From an uncultured Elusimicrobia bacterium (GTDB lineage: Bacteria > Elusimicrobiota > Elusimicrobia > Elusimicrobiales > UBA9959), in contig CAIQNV010000146.1 of the NCBI GenBank assembly GCA_903873295.1, forward strand, positions 1 through 45,448: 45,448 nucleotides of DNA, in the 5' to 3' direction. Positions 27,961 to 36,101 of this stretch are shown in pieces. Position numbers and translations under genes: made by a program. The notes under the pieces were generated by a model. It saw only the letters and a list, made by a program, of their open reading frames with translations. It had not been told where the DNA came from and searched no databases. Numbering within the stretch: the stretch's first letter is position 1; the number at the start of each line of letters is the position of its first letter.

Positions 27961-28424
27961 CACATTGTCTGGGTCGTCGCTGTGACCGAGCCTCCCTGTG
28001 GATCCACATGCGTGTGGGAGTTGTACGTTATGCGCATTGCGGCCATGCTGCCGGCGGAGTCGGACACATTACCACCCACTACCAGGTTCCCGGACATCTC
28101 CACCAGCGGGGTAATCAAACTCACTTTAGTCCCCGCGGAGATCTCTAGCACCCGGCCGCGCTTAAAATGCACCTTGTCGCCTTCGTCGCTGTACAGCGCC
28201 ACTTCGCCTTCCTCAACGGCCAGGCGGTAGCGCCGGTCATCCTCAGCCACGCTGAAGAACACATTCCCATCCCGCAGTACCACCGCCTCGGCGCCCGGCT
28301 TCGGCCGGGACGTGAATCCGTAATGCTGGAACAGCTCCCGGCTCTCCAGCGCGCCGTGCGCGGAGCTGGCACTGAAGCGCTTAATAACGCCCTCGGCAAC
28401 GGAAAGGATCAGCGCACGGATCAT
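27960..28424 (-). CDS. Baseplate spike protein, Mu gp45-like
   Basis: A 154-residue gp45/gpV-type spike protein. The OB-fold part includes ELFQHYGFTSRPKPGAEAVVL and the C-terminal beta-helix GNLVVGGNVSDSAGSMA, ending with the HTHVDPQGG motif whose histidines coordinate a metal at the spike tip in this family. It pierces the host outer membrane on sheath contraction. The start overlaps the gpP stop (ATATGA). Confidence 0.9.
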   Translation of the reverse strand: MIRALILSVAEGVIKRFSASSAHGALESRELFQHYGFTSRPKPGAEAVVLRDGNVFFSVAEDDRRYRLAVEEGEVALYSDEGDKVHFKRGRVLEISAGTKVSLITPLVEMSGNLVVGGNVSDSAGSMAAMRITYNSHTHVDPQGGSVTATTQTM

Positions 28425-29431
28425 ATCAGACCAGGAAGCCCGAGACGCAGCTCGGTAAACTTCCCTTCCTCCTTGCTCAGGCAGAACTTCCGGCCGTAGA
28501 TGAAGTACGTGCCGTGCAGCTTATTAACTTCGTCGTCCACCGAGCACAGTTTGTTTATCGCCCAGTTCTTCCCGTTCTGCGTGTGGCCGTACACCTTATA
28601 GGTCAACTGCAATCCCTGCCGGCGCTGCATATCCATTATCATCCGCGCCTGGCGCTGCGGGGTCATAGCGCCGGAGCTCTCTATGACATAGAACGGTTTA
28701 TAGAACGGGAATGTGTCATCCGGCACCGATGCGGCTATAATAAGCTCGCTGGTGGGTGTAGTGTCTATCCCTTGCCCGTTGGAGATCACGTTAACCACCG
28801 AGTACCGCTTGCTTATATCCTTCAAGCAGTGGGAATAAAAACAGTTATTACCTTTCCCGTCCTTGCGCTGCACTATGTTGAAATCTGTTTTGCCGCTGCT
28901 CTTCGGCCGGCCGTAGTAGAATTTCCCATCGGGCATGGCGTAGAAAACAAAGCCATGGGCTTTAGCTTTCTCGTTGAGTACGTCGAAGATACTCCTGCAG
29001 GGCTCAACGTAAATAGATTCCCAGGTGAATTCCGGCGCGTCCTTGGGGATCTGGTAGAAAACATTATTGCGCTGGATGAACGGAACCTTAGAGAGCAGCT
29101 TATCGGTGAGCTGCTTTAAAGAGGTGTTTTTAATATCGCCGTAGCCGTCGGTGTGCGAGTCCACCAGCAGCCCGGCCAGGTCCCGGCCGGAGATATTCAG
29201 CCCGGTCTTTCTTTTCTCAACAGTGAGTCCCGTGCTGTCTATTACCCCGTCCAGCTCCACGGTGCCGTTCACCTTCAACTGCACCCGCTGGCCTTCCTCC
29301 AGTCCATCCACCTCGCCTACCAGCTCCACCTGGAAGGCGTCGGCCGCCAGGTAGAAATCCGCGTCCACGGAATAGGAGCTGAACCGGGACAGCTCTTTTT
29401 TATTCACAAGCAGGGAGATCTGGTCAGCCAT
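28421..29431 (-). CDS. Baseplate hub protein, Mu gpP (gp44)-like
   Basis: A 336-residue hub protein related to Mu gpP and T4 gp27. Signs are the initial GEVDGLEEGQRVQLKVNG strand set, the second domain with ISGRDLAGLLVDSHTDG, the long FDVLNEKAKAHGFVFYAMPDG segment and the C-terminal YKVYGHTQNGKNWAINKL. It sits between gpN and the gp45 spike, and its start overlaps the gpN stop by 8 nt. Confidence 0.88.
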   Translation of the reverse strand: MADQISLLVNKKELSRFSSYSVDADFYLAADAFQVELVGEVDGLEEGQRVQLKVNGTVELDGVIDSTGLTVEKRKTGLNISGRDLAGLLVDSHTDGYGDIKNTSLKQLTDKLLSKVPFIQRNNVFYQIPKDAPEFTWESIYVEPCRSIFDVLNEKAKAHGFVFYAMPDGKFYYGRPKSSGKTDFNIVQRKDGKGNNCFYSHCLKDISKRYSVVNVISNGQGIDTTPTSELIIAASVPDDTFPFYKPFYVIESSGAMTPQRQARMIMDMQRRQGLQLTYKVYGHTQNGKNWAINKLCSVDDEVNKLHGTYFIYGRKFCLSKEEGKFTELRLGLPGLI

Positions 29432-30611
29432 AGATCAGGATCTCCCCGGAAACCCGGTTGGGCTCCGTTATCTGCGGATTAAGCGCCAGCACTCGCGGCG
29501 CGGCGCTGCAGGGCAGCTTGTAGCGCAGGCAGACCAGGTGTATCGGCGTAGGGTTGTTTATCCGCACCTTACGCACATTCTCGGCGCCCTTCTTAAGCTG
29601 CCCGGCCGCGGCGCACAGATCCACCGCCATAAGCTTCAGCGTCAGGTTGTCGCGGTTGCCCTCAAGCGCGGTCTGTATGGCCGTATTGGCCAGCGCCAGG
29701 ATGGTCTCTATCTCGGTGGAGTTCAGACTGTCGTCCGTACTCGCGCTCACGCGGTTTCCGTTCACGTCAAAGCCGGCCGCGTTATCCATGGTTTTATTCT
29801 TACTGCGCAGCTGCTCATCAGCGGAGAAGATCCCCGCGGCTTCCAGCCCCAGCCTTGCTGCCGCGGCTGAGTCCACGTTGGTGCCGAAGCGTTCGAACTG
29901 CGCTTTAAGCTCGCCCAGGGAGGCCGCCAGCGAAGTCATAAACGCCGCCGGCGCACCGCGCAGCGTGTCGTAGGCTATGGCGTAGCGCTCAACCGCCAGG
30001 GCGGCCTCCTGAACGAACCGGCCGGGCAGATCGGTGCCGTAGTCGGTCAGCGAGGCCAGCGTATTCGCCGGGTTGGATATGCCGCTCATAAGCGCGCCGA
30101 ACTTACCTAACTCCGCTTCGCAGTATGCTTGCCCCTTCCGCCCCAGGGCTTTTATACGCTGAAGCACAGAGGCTTTCTGCTCTATCACCAAATCTTCGTT
30201 CCTGCCCTCAAGTGCTATTTTTACGTCCTGCCAGGGTTTCACCTGCAGCTGGGGGATACCATCCTCAACCAGGTTTATTTCTATCTCGGCCGAGCCGGCA
30301 TTATCGTCGTGGCGCACTACCATGCGCTCCATGCGCACTTTCTTCAGCCCATAGACCGGGTGTACCAGTTCCAGCAGTTCGAACCCCTGTGCCAGCGCTA
30401 TCAGCTTCACATGGTCGGGGTAATTCTCGTCGAAGAAGAAACAGCGCAGCCCTATGGTGGGGATTTTCAACCCGAGGTCTTCGGTGGATCCGCCGTTGGT
30501 ATAAGGCATCTCCTGCTTCGAGATAGCCTTCTCCAAGCCGTCCTCAGTGCTTTTGCATTGCAGGGGGACCCCGCCCAGGGTGGCGTTGAAAAGTTTATCT
30601 TCAGAAGCCAT
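29424..30611 (-). CDS. DNA circularisation/tail protein, Mu gpN-like
   Basis: A 395-residue protein with the DNA_circ_N-type N-terminus: FNATLGGVPLQCKSTEDG, then YTNGGSTEDLGLKIPTIGLR, FFFDENYPDHVKLIALAQ and GFELLELVHPVYGLKKVRM. In Mu, gpN is a tail protein that enters the cell and protects or circularises injected DNA. The open frame runs 13 codons further up, but the ATG at 30611 overlapping the tape-measure stop, with GAGGGAA upstream, is the natural start. The C-terminal half is helical. Confidence 0.88.
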   Translation of the reverse strand: MASEDKLFNATLGGVPLQCKSTEDGLEKAISKQEMPYTNGGSTEDLGLKIPTIGLRCFFFDENYPDHVKLIALAQGFELLELVHPVYGLKKVRMERMVVRHDDNAGSAEIEINLVEDGIPQLQVKPWQDVKIALEGRNEDLVIEQKASVLQRIKALGRKGQAYCEAELGKFGALMSGISNPANTLASLTDYGTDLPGRFVQEAALAVERYAIAYDTLRGAPAAFMTSLAASLGELKAQFERFGTNVDSAAAARLGLEAAGIFSADEQLRSKNKTMDNAAGFDVNGNRVSASTDDSLNSTEIETILALANTAIQTALEGNRDNLTLKLMAVDLCAAAGQLKKGAENVRKVRINNPTPIHLVCLRYKLPCSAAPRVLALNPQITEPNRVSGEILIYG

Positions 30612-32349
30612 AGGAGAAATTCCCTCGGTTAAGTTGCAGATCTGTTCCAAGATCTGTCTTAGCCGTCACCCGCCCGTCTTTATCCACGTTGAGGTTGATG
30701 GTTACTTTCGGCGCGGTCTTTTCGGAGACGGTAAATCCTTCGGCGCCTTTCATGTCGTCGTAGTCTATACGACTTGCATGCTCCCCTATATAATTCCCGG
30801 TTTTAATCCCGGAGTAGGCTGCCCCGCCAAAAAGAAGACTTAGGCCGCCGATTATTCCAAGCATGGAAGCTCCGCCTGTAGCTAGGATTCCTCCGGTAGC
30901 CGCAGCCCCAGCGCCGGTGCCTACCGTGCTGGACAATATCTTTTCTGCTCCGGTGTTAAACGCACCTCCGCCTCCGGAGCCGGGCATATTGGTGACGAAG
31001 ACCGGCATAATTCCAGCTGTACTCTCCAGGGCTTTCCCGGCGGCTACTCCTACGGCAGTGTTTGCCAGCATGCCGGATAAAGAAGTGAGATTCCCGATGG
31101 ATTTTGCCATGTGGAATAAACCATAAGCCGTCATTCCGGCGACTGCGGCCCCGCCGGCGCCTACCAATCCGGCCGAGACCTTGGGATGGTTCTCGGCGGC
31201 GGCTCCGAGCCATCCGAATACGTTTTTCCCGCCACGAGCTGTAGCGGAAAGCAACCCGGTGACTGGGGTGAACAGCGACCCCATAAGATTAGTCCCGGAC
31301 CTGGCCATCTGCTCATAAGAAGATGCCAACCCCTGGTTAAGGTTCTTCACCTTCTCCTGGAGTTTTAGCGCGCGCTCGTTCTGCGCGTTTATCTCGGCCA
31401 GGTTCTCGGCCTTTATTAAACCCTCGGCCGCTATGGAGCCCTCTCCGAAGATAGACTCCAGCATCTTTATCCGGTCGCCCTGTACGCCGCCGAACTTCTG
31501 CTTAAGCAGCTTCTGCGTGGCCTCCATGCCGATGAAGCCGCCCTTCGCGTCGTAGAAGTTCAGCCCGGTATCGCGCATACGCACAGCCTGGCTGCTGGTG
31601 GCATCAGGCCGGGTGCTCTTCAGGAACGCGCCTATGGCCCCACCGGAACGCCTGGCGACGTGCTCCAGCATGCTTATGGTGGAGATAGCGTCCTTTACCG
31701 GGATCTTCATGGCGGCCGCCCTGGTGCCCATGCTGGCCAGTCCCGTGGCTAGATCAGGCAGCTTATCCTCCATCCCGCTCTGCGAGATCCAGTCGAACCC
31801 TGCGCCGATCCCGGCCGCGCCGGAGCCGAACTGCTGGTTGAAGATCTCCGCCATCTCGCGCACAGATTCCATGCTCTGCCCGCTCAATTGGCTCATGCCG
31901 GCCACCGAAGCGGCCAGGCCGCCGCTGCCTGCGATCTCTCCCGGAGTAAACCCGCTGTCCTTCAGTAGTTTCTCCGCGTGCAGAATGTCCGGCGCCGCGA
32001 ACGGGGAATGCTCGCTCAGAAAAAGCGCCATGCTGCGCATACTCTTGTACTGCGCGGCCATGAGCTCCGTGCTCTTGCCGCTCTCGTACAGAGAGTTCTT
32101 CATGCTTATCCCCGAGGCTTCCATCGCCGAGGCTGCGGCAATGCCGGGCTTCATGAACTGCATGCTGGTATACGCCATGCCGAAACCCTTCAACCCCTCG
32201 GTGAAATGGCTGCGCATAGCGTCGTACTCCGTGCGCATCTTCTTGCCGGCCTCGCCAAGGGAATCAATGCGGCGCTCCAGGCCGGCTATATAGCCGCTGG
32301 CCGCGTCTATAGCGGTGAACGTCAGCGCCACCTTCATTGTTTCGCCCAT
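30601..32349 (-). CDS. Tail tape measure protein (TP901 family)
   Basis: A 582-residue tape measure protein. The TP901-type core is seen at about 70-330 (for example AAAMKIPVKDAISTISMLEH, GGAIGAFLKSTRPDA), with coiled coil near 325-355 (NERALKLQEKVKNLNQ) and C-terminal hydrophobic Gly/Ala-rich segments that may cross the inner membrane during DNA entry. It is short for a long contractile tail; by the usual rule of about 1.5 angstrom per residue it predicts a tail near 85-90 nm. The start follows the chaperone stop by one base; an ATG four codons later is possible. Confidence 0.9.
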   Translation of the reverse strand: MGETMKVALTFTAIDAASGYIAGLERRIDSLGEAGKKMRTEYDAMRSHFTEGLKGFGMAYTSMQFMKPGIAAASAMEASGISMKNSLYESGKSTELMAAQYKSMRSMALFLSEHSPFAAPDILHAEKLLKDSGFTPGEIAGSGGLAASVAGMSQLSGQSMESVREMAEIFNQQFGSGAAGIGAGFDWISQSGMEDKLPDLATGLASMGTRAAAMKIPVKDAISTISMLEHVARRSGGAIGAFLKSTRPDATSSQAVRMRDTGLNFYDAKGGFIGMEATQKLLKQKFGGVQGDRIKMLESIFGEGSIAAEGLIKAENLAEINAQNERALKLQEKVKNLNQGLASSYEQMARSGTNLMGSLFTPVTGLLSATARGGKNVFGWLGAAAENHPKVSAGLVGAGGAAVAGMTAYGLFHMAKSIGNLTSLSGMLANTAVGVAAGKALESTAGIMPVFVTNMPGSGGGGAFNTGAEKILSSTVGTGAGAAATGGILATGGASMLGIIGGLSLLFGGAAYSGIKTGNYIGEHASRIDYDDMKGAEGFTVSEKTAPKVTINLNVDKDGRVTAKTDLGTDLQLNRGNFSYGF

Positions 32350-32350
32350 A

Positions 32351-32578
32351 TTATTTCGGCTTGCTCTTCAGCAGTTTTCCGCCCGGCTTCTTTACGCCCT
32401 TCAGTTCGTCCCAGGCTTCCAGGTACATATCCGCTATCTCTTCCGGGAGATGCCGGGCTTCGGTATTACTGAAGCCCATCTCCATCAGGATCAGGATCAG
32501 TTTAAGCCGGCTGATCGCCTTTCGGTTCCTCTGAGGGAAGCGACCTCCGGTCGCAGGCCTGCAGCTCCTGCATATCAC
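32351..32578 (-). CDS. Second tail-chaperone reading frame, likely made by frameshift
   Basis: An open frame overlapping the end of the gp41-like gene by 77 nt in the +1 (equal to -2) frame. The useful part, MEMGFSNTEARHLPEEIADM, then YLEAWDEL and KGVKKPGGKLLKSKPK, is helical and acidic-basic as in chaperone T extensions. The apparent ATG at 32578 has no Shine-Dalgarno. A candidate slip site, CTTCCCTCAG (32531-32540 on the plus coordinates), would join P97 of the first frame to this frame, giving a 157-residue fusion. Independent initiation at a weak internal ATG cannot be excluded. Confidence 0.6.
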   Translation of the reverse strand: MICRSCRPATGGRFPQRNRKAISRLKLILILMEMGFSNTEARHLPEEIADMYLEAWDELKGVKKPGGKLLKSKPK

Positions 32579-32825
32579 GGGATTTCATTTTAAGCAGCAG
32601 CTCCGGTGTTATGCTTTCCTTCGGGATCTCGCCCAGCTTCTCCAGGCGGCGCGCATACACGCACACCGCGTAGAAAACGCTGTTCTTGGCGGCGCGCGCG
32701 CCGTGATTAGGATCCTCGAATACCTCGGCTTCGTCCTCCACCAGCTGCGGCCGCAGCTCGTAAGCCTGGTGCAGTCCGCCGGCGAAATCCACGCCTATCG
32801 GCAGCTTTCCTTCGCCGGGCTTCAT
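32502..32825 (-). CDS. Tail assembly chaperone, Mu gp41-like
   Basis: A 107-residue tail assembly chaperone located between tail tube and tape measure, as gp41 in Mu. It begins VDFAGGLHQAYELRP after a short head, and includes a helical core AAKNSVFYAVCVYARRLEKLGE. It binds the tape measure and loads tube subunits. The ATG overlaps the tube gene stop (ATGA). Its end overlaps a second frame in the same phase relation as the Mu frameshift pair. Confidence 0.75.
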   Translation of the reverse strand: MKPGEGKLPIGVDFAGGLHQAYELRPQLVEDEAEVFEDPNHGARAAKNSVFYAVCVYARRLEKLGEIPKESITPELLLKMKSRDMQELQACDRRSLPSEEPKGDQPA

Positions 32826-33184
32826 TCTGTCACCATCTTATCGGCGGCTATCTCTATGTTCTTTACCTGCGCGTCCTGGCCGTTGATGCCAGCGTCGCCG
32901 GTGGAAAGGCAGCTCGCACCTGAGTAGGTGCCCCGGCGGCCGTCCGGGTAGTTCAGCACCACGGTCCCGTTATCAAGCGCCTCCCAGTCGAACTCCGGTT
33001 TGCCCGAGGGCGGCACGTACTCGATGGTAAGCGCGTAGCGCTTGCGCTGCTTGGCTTTCCCCGTCTTGCCCATCAGTTCCACCGTCTTACGGAACGTCAC
33101 GCCTTTGGGGGTTACGGATTTAAAATCCGTTATCTTCTGGCCGTTCACTTCGATGCTGTCTAACTCCGCTATGTATTCGTCCAT
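32822..33184 (-). CDS. Tail tube protein, Mu gpM-like
   Basis: A 120-residue tube protein: MDEYIAELDSIEVNGQKITD at the start, FRKTVELMGKTGKAKQRKRY in the middle and FDWEALDNGTVVLNYPDGRRGTYSG-type strands at the end match Mu gpM. It polymerises into the inner tube inside the sheath. AGGAGGAAAG precedes the ATG, the strong site expected for an abundant structural protein. Confidence 0.87.
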   Translation of the reverse strand: MDEYIAELDSIEVNGQKITDFKSVTPKGVTFRKTVELMGKTGKAKQRKRYALTIEYVPPSGKPEFDWEALDNGTVVLNYPDGRRGTYSGASCLSTGDAGINGQDAQVKNIEIAADKMVTE

Positions 33185-33254
33185 TGCTTTCCTCCTGGCA
33201 CTGTAATTTTATGGCCGGTCCGGGCGGCCGCACGCCGCCCGGACCGGCACGGTA

Positions 33255-34673
33255 TCAAAGCAGGTCCATGCGTCCCGCGAAGACATGCAGCCCTTCTATC
33301 ACGTCAGTGGGGATAGTGGCGTTGAGCTGGCCGGCGTTCTGTTCGTCCGGCTCCACTATCAGCGCGTCCTTATTGGCGGCTACGTTCTCTATCAGTTCCA
33401 GCGCTTCGCACTGTTCCAGCACGTCCAGGAGCTCGGTGCGCACGCTCTTCTTCTTCCCCGCGCTCAGCTTCTGCCTGGGGAACCGCAGCGCTATCCGTGC
33501 GACGGTCGCTTCCCGGACATAGTCCATGGTGGTCAGCTTGGTCACGTCCAGGATCACCAGGTCTTTTATCCCGTCGCCATTCTTGTTATAGTTCGAGATC
33601 GCCCGGACTATGCACACTTCCTCGGAGACGTTCACTTCCAGCGGGGTAAGTCCGCCCTTCAGGCAGTCCTCCTGTTCCTCCCGTGAAAGCCGGTCGGCGA
33701 TCGCCGGCGCCGCTATCCCGGCCAGGGGCAGCCCGTTCAGCGGCCGGGCAGGATCCGGCTCGGAAGCCCAGACGGCCGCCTCGGCCGCCGCCACTTCCCA
33801 GCTCAGGTTCAGCGCGCCGCGCAGGTAGGGGAGATGCAGCCGCGGCTTGTTGAGGTCCGCCGAGAAGTCCAGTTCGTCGGCAATGGCCCCGATCCTGGCC
33901 GCTATGCCGAAGCCGGGCTTCTTCTCTATGGGGCCGCTCATCAGGTTCAGGTGATCGCTCAACTTGCCCAGGGCAGTGTCGCTGTTAACGCAGCTCACTA
34001 TGAAGTGGTACCGCTTACCCCGCACCGCGGTCAGGCTGGCCTCTATGCTCGGGTCTACCAGACCGTTAGCCAACGGGGTGAGTGTGGCGGTGATGCCGGG
34101 CACGGTGCTCTCGGCGGAGAGGGGGATGGTATTGCCCAGCGTGCCCTTAACCTTGGCGGTGAAGTCCACCTCGGCGCCGTTCACGGCCGCTCCCAGCGGC
34201 AGATCCGGGCTGTCGGCCAGCAGGGCAACCAGCGCGGCGGCGGCCTCGGCCGCGGTGTCGCCGGAGGCCACAGCCAGTTCCAGCGTTTCGTCGCCTACCG
34301 CCAGGGTTATCAAGCCGGGACTGGTGGCCGTGCCGGCCAGCACCACCTTGCCGGTGGCCGCGACGGCGCCCTGGCCGTCCTCCGGCGCAATAACAGTGAG
34401 CTCGGCGTACTTGTTAGCGGTCAAAGCCGCTATAGCCATCCGGTGCGCCACGGAGCCCTGGCCGAAGTAAACACCGGCCTCCAGGTCCGAGTAGATCCTC
34501 ACCGGGAGTTCCGGGGTTGCGGTTCCGTCCTCGGTCATCTGCCCTATCAGCAGGATGCTCCTGGCCACGGCCGGCAGGCTGCGCTTCGCCAGCTTTAGGT
34601 TGTACTCTATGTACTGCCCCGGCTTCAGTATGCCCGAGGGTATCGAATCGAAAGAAACGTTTTTAGACGCCAT
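33255..34673 (-). CDS. Contractile tail sheath protein, Mu gpL-like
   Basis: A 472-residue sheath protein. N-terminal FDSIPSGILKPGQYIEYNL is the typical Mu gpL opening, followed by ILLIGQM and, at 90-230, an Ig-like insertion (VVLAGTATSPGLITLAVG, ANGLVDPSIEASLTAV). The conserved C-terminal third (VSEEVCIVRAISNYNKNGDG, LDVTKLTTMDYVREATVARI, ATIPTDVIEGLHVFAGRMDL) is the sheath core. Its presence proves a contractile (myovirus) tail. AGGAGGAG precedes the ATG. Confidence 0.93.
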   Translation of the reverse strand: MASKNVSFDSIPSGILKPGQYIEYNLKLAKRSLPAVARSILLIGQMTEDGTATPELPVRIYSDLEAGVYFGQGSVAHRMAIAALTANKYAELTVIAPEDGQGAVAATGKVVLAGTATSPGLITLAVGDETLELAVASGDTAAEAAAALVALLADSPDLPLGAAVNGAEVDFTAKVKGTLGNTIPLSAESTVPGITATLTPLANGLVDPSIEASLTAVRGKRYHFIVSCVNSDTALGKLSDHLNLMSGPIEKKPGFGIAARIGAIADELDFSADLNKPRLHLPYLRGALNLSWEVAAAEAAVWASEPDPARPLNGLPLAGIAAPAIADRLSREEQEDCLKGGLTPLEVNVSEEVCIVRAISNYNKNGDGIKDLVILDVTKLTTMDYVREATVARIALRFPRQKLSAGKKKSVRTELLDVLEQCEALELIENVAANKDALIVEPDEQNAGQLNATIPTDVIEGLHVFAGRMDLL

Positions 34674-34686
34674 GTTACTCCTCCTG

Positions 34687-35199
34687 TTAGGTTCTTAAAG
34701 TGACTGCATCCTGCGCCGCTGCCGGCTCCGCACCGTTCAGCAGGTAATTCAACGCTACGGTCAACAGCTCCTGTGTGTCCTCTTCGTTCAACTTGCTCAC
34801 GGTGTAGGACGTTTTAAAGTCCACCTGGTAGATCGCCATAGCCGCGGTGCGCTCCTCGTTGTCGGTCACATCTGTGAACCCGGCGTACTTGATCGCTTTT
34901 ATTTCCAGCCCCAGCTTCTGCTTCAGCAGCAACTGCCCTACAGCTTCCACCACCGGGAACGCCCCGTGCCGGCGGTCCTTATCGCTCTTCATGTTCTTGA
35001 ACGCCACCCAGATCGAGAGCTCGATATGCTGCCTGGTTGTTTCCGGGGTGATCTCTTCGGCCGTTCCTTTTGTGATCGCCAGCGTATACGCCACTTTCGC
35101 CGGCAGCACTTCCACGCTCTTGGCTGAAGGCAGATATTTAATCTCCGGCGCTTTCTCGGCCAGCCTGGCTATTACGGCGTTCTCTATTTCGGCGAGCAT
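34687..35199 (-). CDS. Tail completion protein, Mu gp37-like (DUF1834)
   Basis: A 170-residue protein. IENAVIARLAEKAPEIKYLP at the start and the central ELSIWVAFKNMKSD strand match the Gp37/DUF1834 family, found between gp36 and the sheath gene in Mu-like phages. It probably terminates the tail or connects it to the head. It starts 2 bp after the M15 gene stop with AGGAA upstream. Confidence 0.78.
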   Translation of the reverse strand: MLAEIENAVIARLAEKAPEIKYLPSAKSVEVLPAKVAYTLAITKGTAEEITPETTRQHIELSIWVAFKNMKSDKDRRHGAFPVVEAVGQLLLKQKLGLEIKAIKYAGFTDVTDNEERTAAMAIYQVDFKTSYTVSKLNEEDTQELLTVALNYLLNGAEPAAAQDAVTLRT

Positions 35200-35201
35200 G
35201 G

Positions 35202-35645
35202 TTAAGCGTTCCTGTAATTCTTACCGTTATAGATCAGCGCCTGCCCGCACTTACCGGCTTCGCGGTACGGCTCGCCCAGTGAAACATGAATCCAGCCGGG
35301 TTCCAGGATCACCTGGCCGAAATCAAGTCCGGCTCCGCGGATCCATTCGAATACATCAACCAGGTCTCGGCCGGGCACAATAAAATCAGCGGCCTCAGCT
35401 GCGGCATGCTGGCTGGTCTCTACCCCGCCCACCGCGGCGTTAAGCGCCGGGCAGCGGTAGCCGCTTGTTACCACCACCGGGCCGAACTGCGCACGCACAG
35501 GCTCCAGCAGTTTATGGCAGAGCTCGCTCAGCTTAAAGGTGAATACTGAAGCTTCCAGCCGGTTCTTGTCCGCCAGGGCCGGATGTTTATCGCAGCCGGT
35601 AAGCTCATCAAAACTGAAATGCTCGCTCAGCATGGGCGTTTTCAT
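35202..35645 (-). CDS. M15-type peptidase, probable phage endolysin
   Basis: A 147-residue Peptidase_M15_3-like protein. The zinc ligands are H80 and D87 (S78-x-H80 and AEAADF) and H120 (WIHVS), with E115 as probable catalytic base. The fold signature VVVTSGYRCPALNAAVGG is clear. It should cut peptidoglycan cross-links as the lysis enzyme or help build the virion. Unusually it lies inside the head-tail junction genes, between gp36 and gp37, and its ATG overlaps the gp36 stop as TAATG. Confidence 0.85.
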   Translation of the reverse strand: MKTPMLSEHFSFDELTGCDKHPALADKNRLEASVFTFKLSELCHKLLEPVRAQFGPVVVTSGYRCPALNAAVGGVETSQHAAAEAADFIVPGRDLVDVFEWIRGAGLDFGQVILEPGWIHVSLGEPYREAGKCGQALIYNGKNYRNA

Positions 35646-36079
35646 TAAAACTCCTCCAGCTTGCTTTTGTCGAATATCCTATCCGACGGCCGCTTGTTTG
35701 TTTTCATCAGCGGCTTCGGCGGCAGCGCGGCGCCGGCCGCGGTCTCAAGCAGGATCACTCCCGCCTGGATATCCTTCAGCTGCGCCACTGCCTTCTTGTA
35801 CATCAGCTCTTTCGCCTCGTTAACCACCAGTTGGTTGCGGCGCTTGAATAATTTATAGGCGGTCAGGTCGGCGGCTATGTTCTTGATCAGTCCGGGTACG
35901 GATACCAGGGGCACTGTGTAGCGCCCCCGTAAGTACCCGTCGATGGTATCCTGCGCCGCGGAGATCGCCCTGGACACAATGTCCTGATTAACGACGCCGG
36001 TGCCGGCATCATCGGTGAGCTGTATCAGCTCATCGTTAGATAATCGCTCGGTTAGATCTTCCGCGGTGCAGTAAGCCAT
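35645..36079 (-). CDS. Head-tail connector, Mu gp36-like (DUF1320)
   Basis: A 144-residue DUF1320 protein: MAYCTAEDLTERLSNDELIQ at the start, AISAAQDTIDGYLRGRYTVP (family hallmark) and VPGLIKNIAADLTAYKLFKR. It forms the adaptor ring under the portal. It lies right after the gpT capsid gene, as in Mu. Confidence 0.9.
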   Translation of the reverse strand: MAYCTAEDLTERLSNDELIQLTDDAGTGVVNQDIVSRAISAAQDTIDGYLRGRYTVPLVSVPGLIKNIAADLTAYKLFKRRNQLVVNEAKELMYKKAVAQLKDIQAGVILLETAAGAALPPKPLMKTNKRPSDRIFDKSKLEEF

Positions 36080-36101
36080 TTTTGTATTTTCCTAATTCCG
36101 C

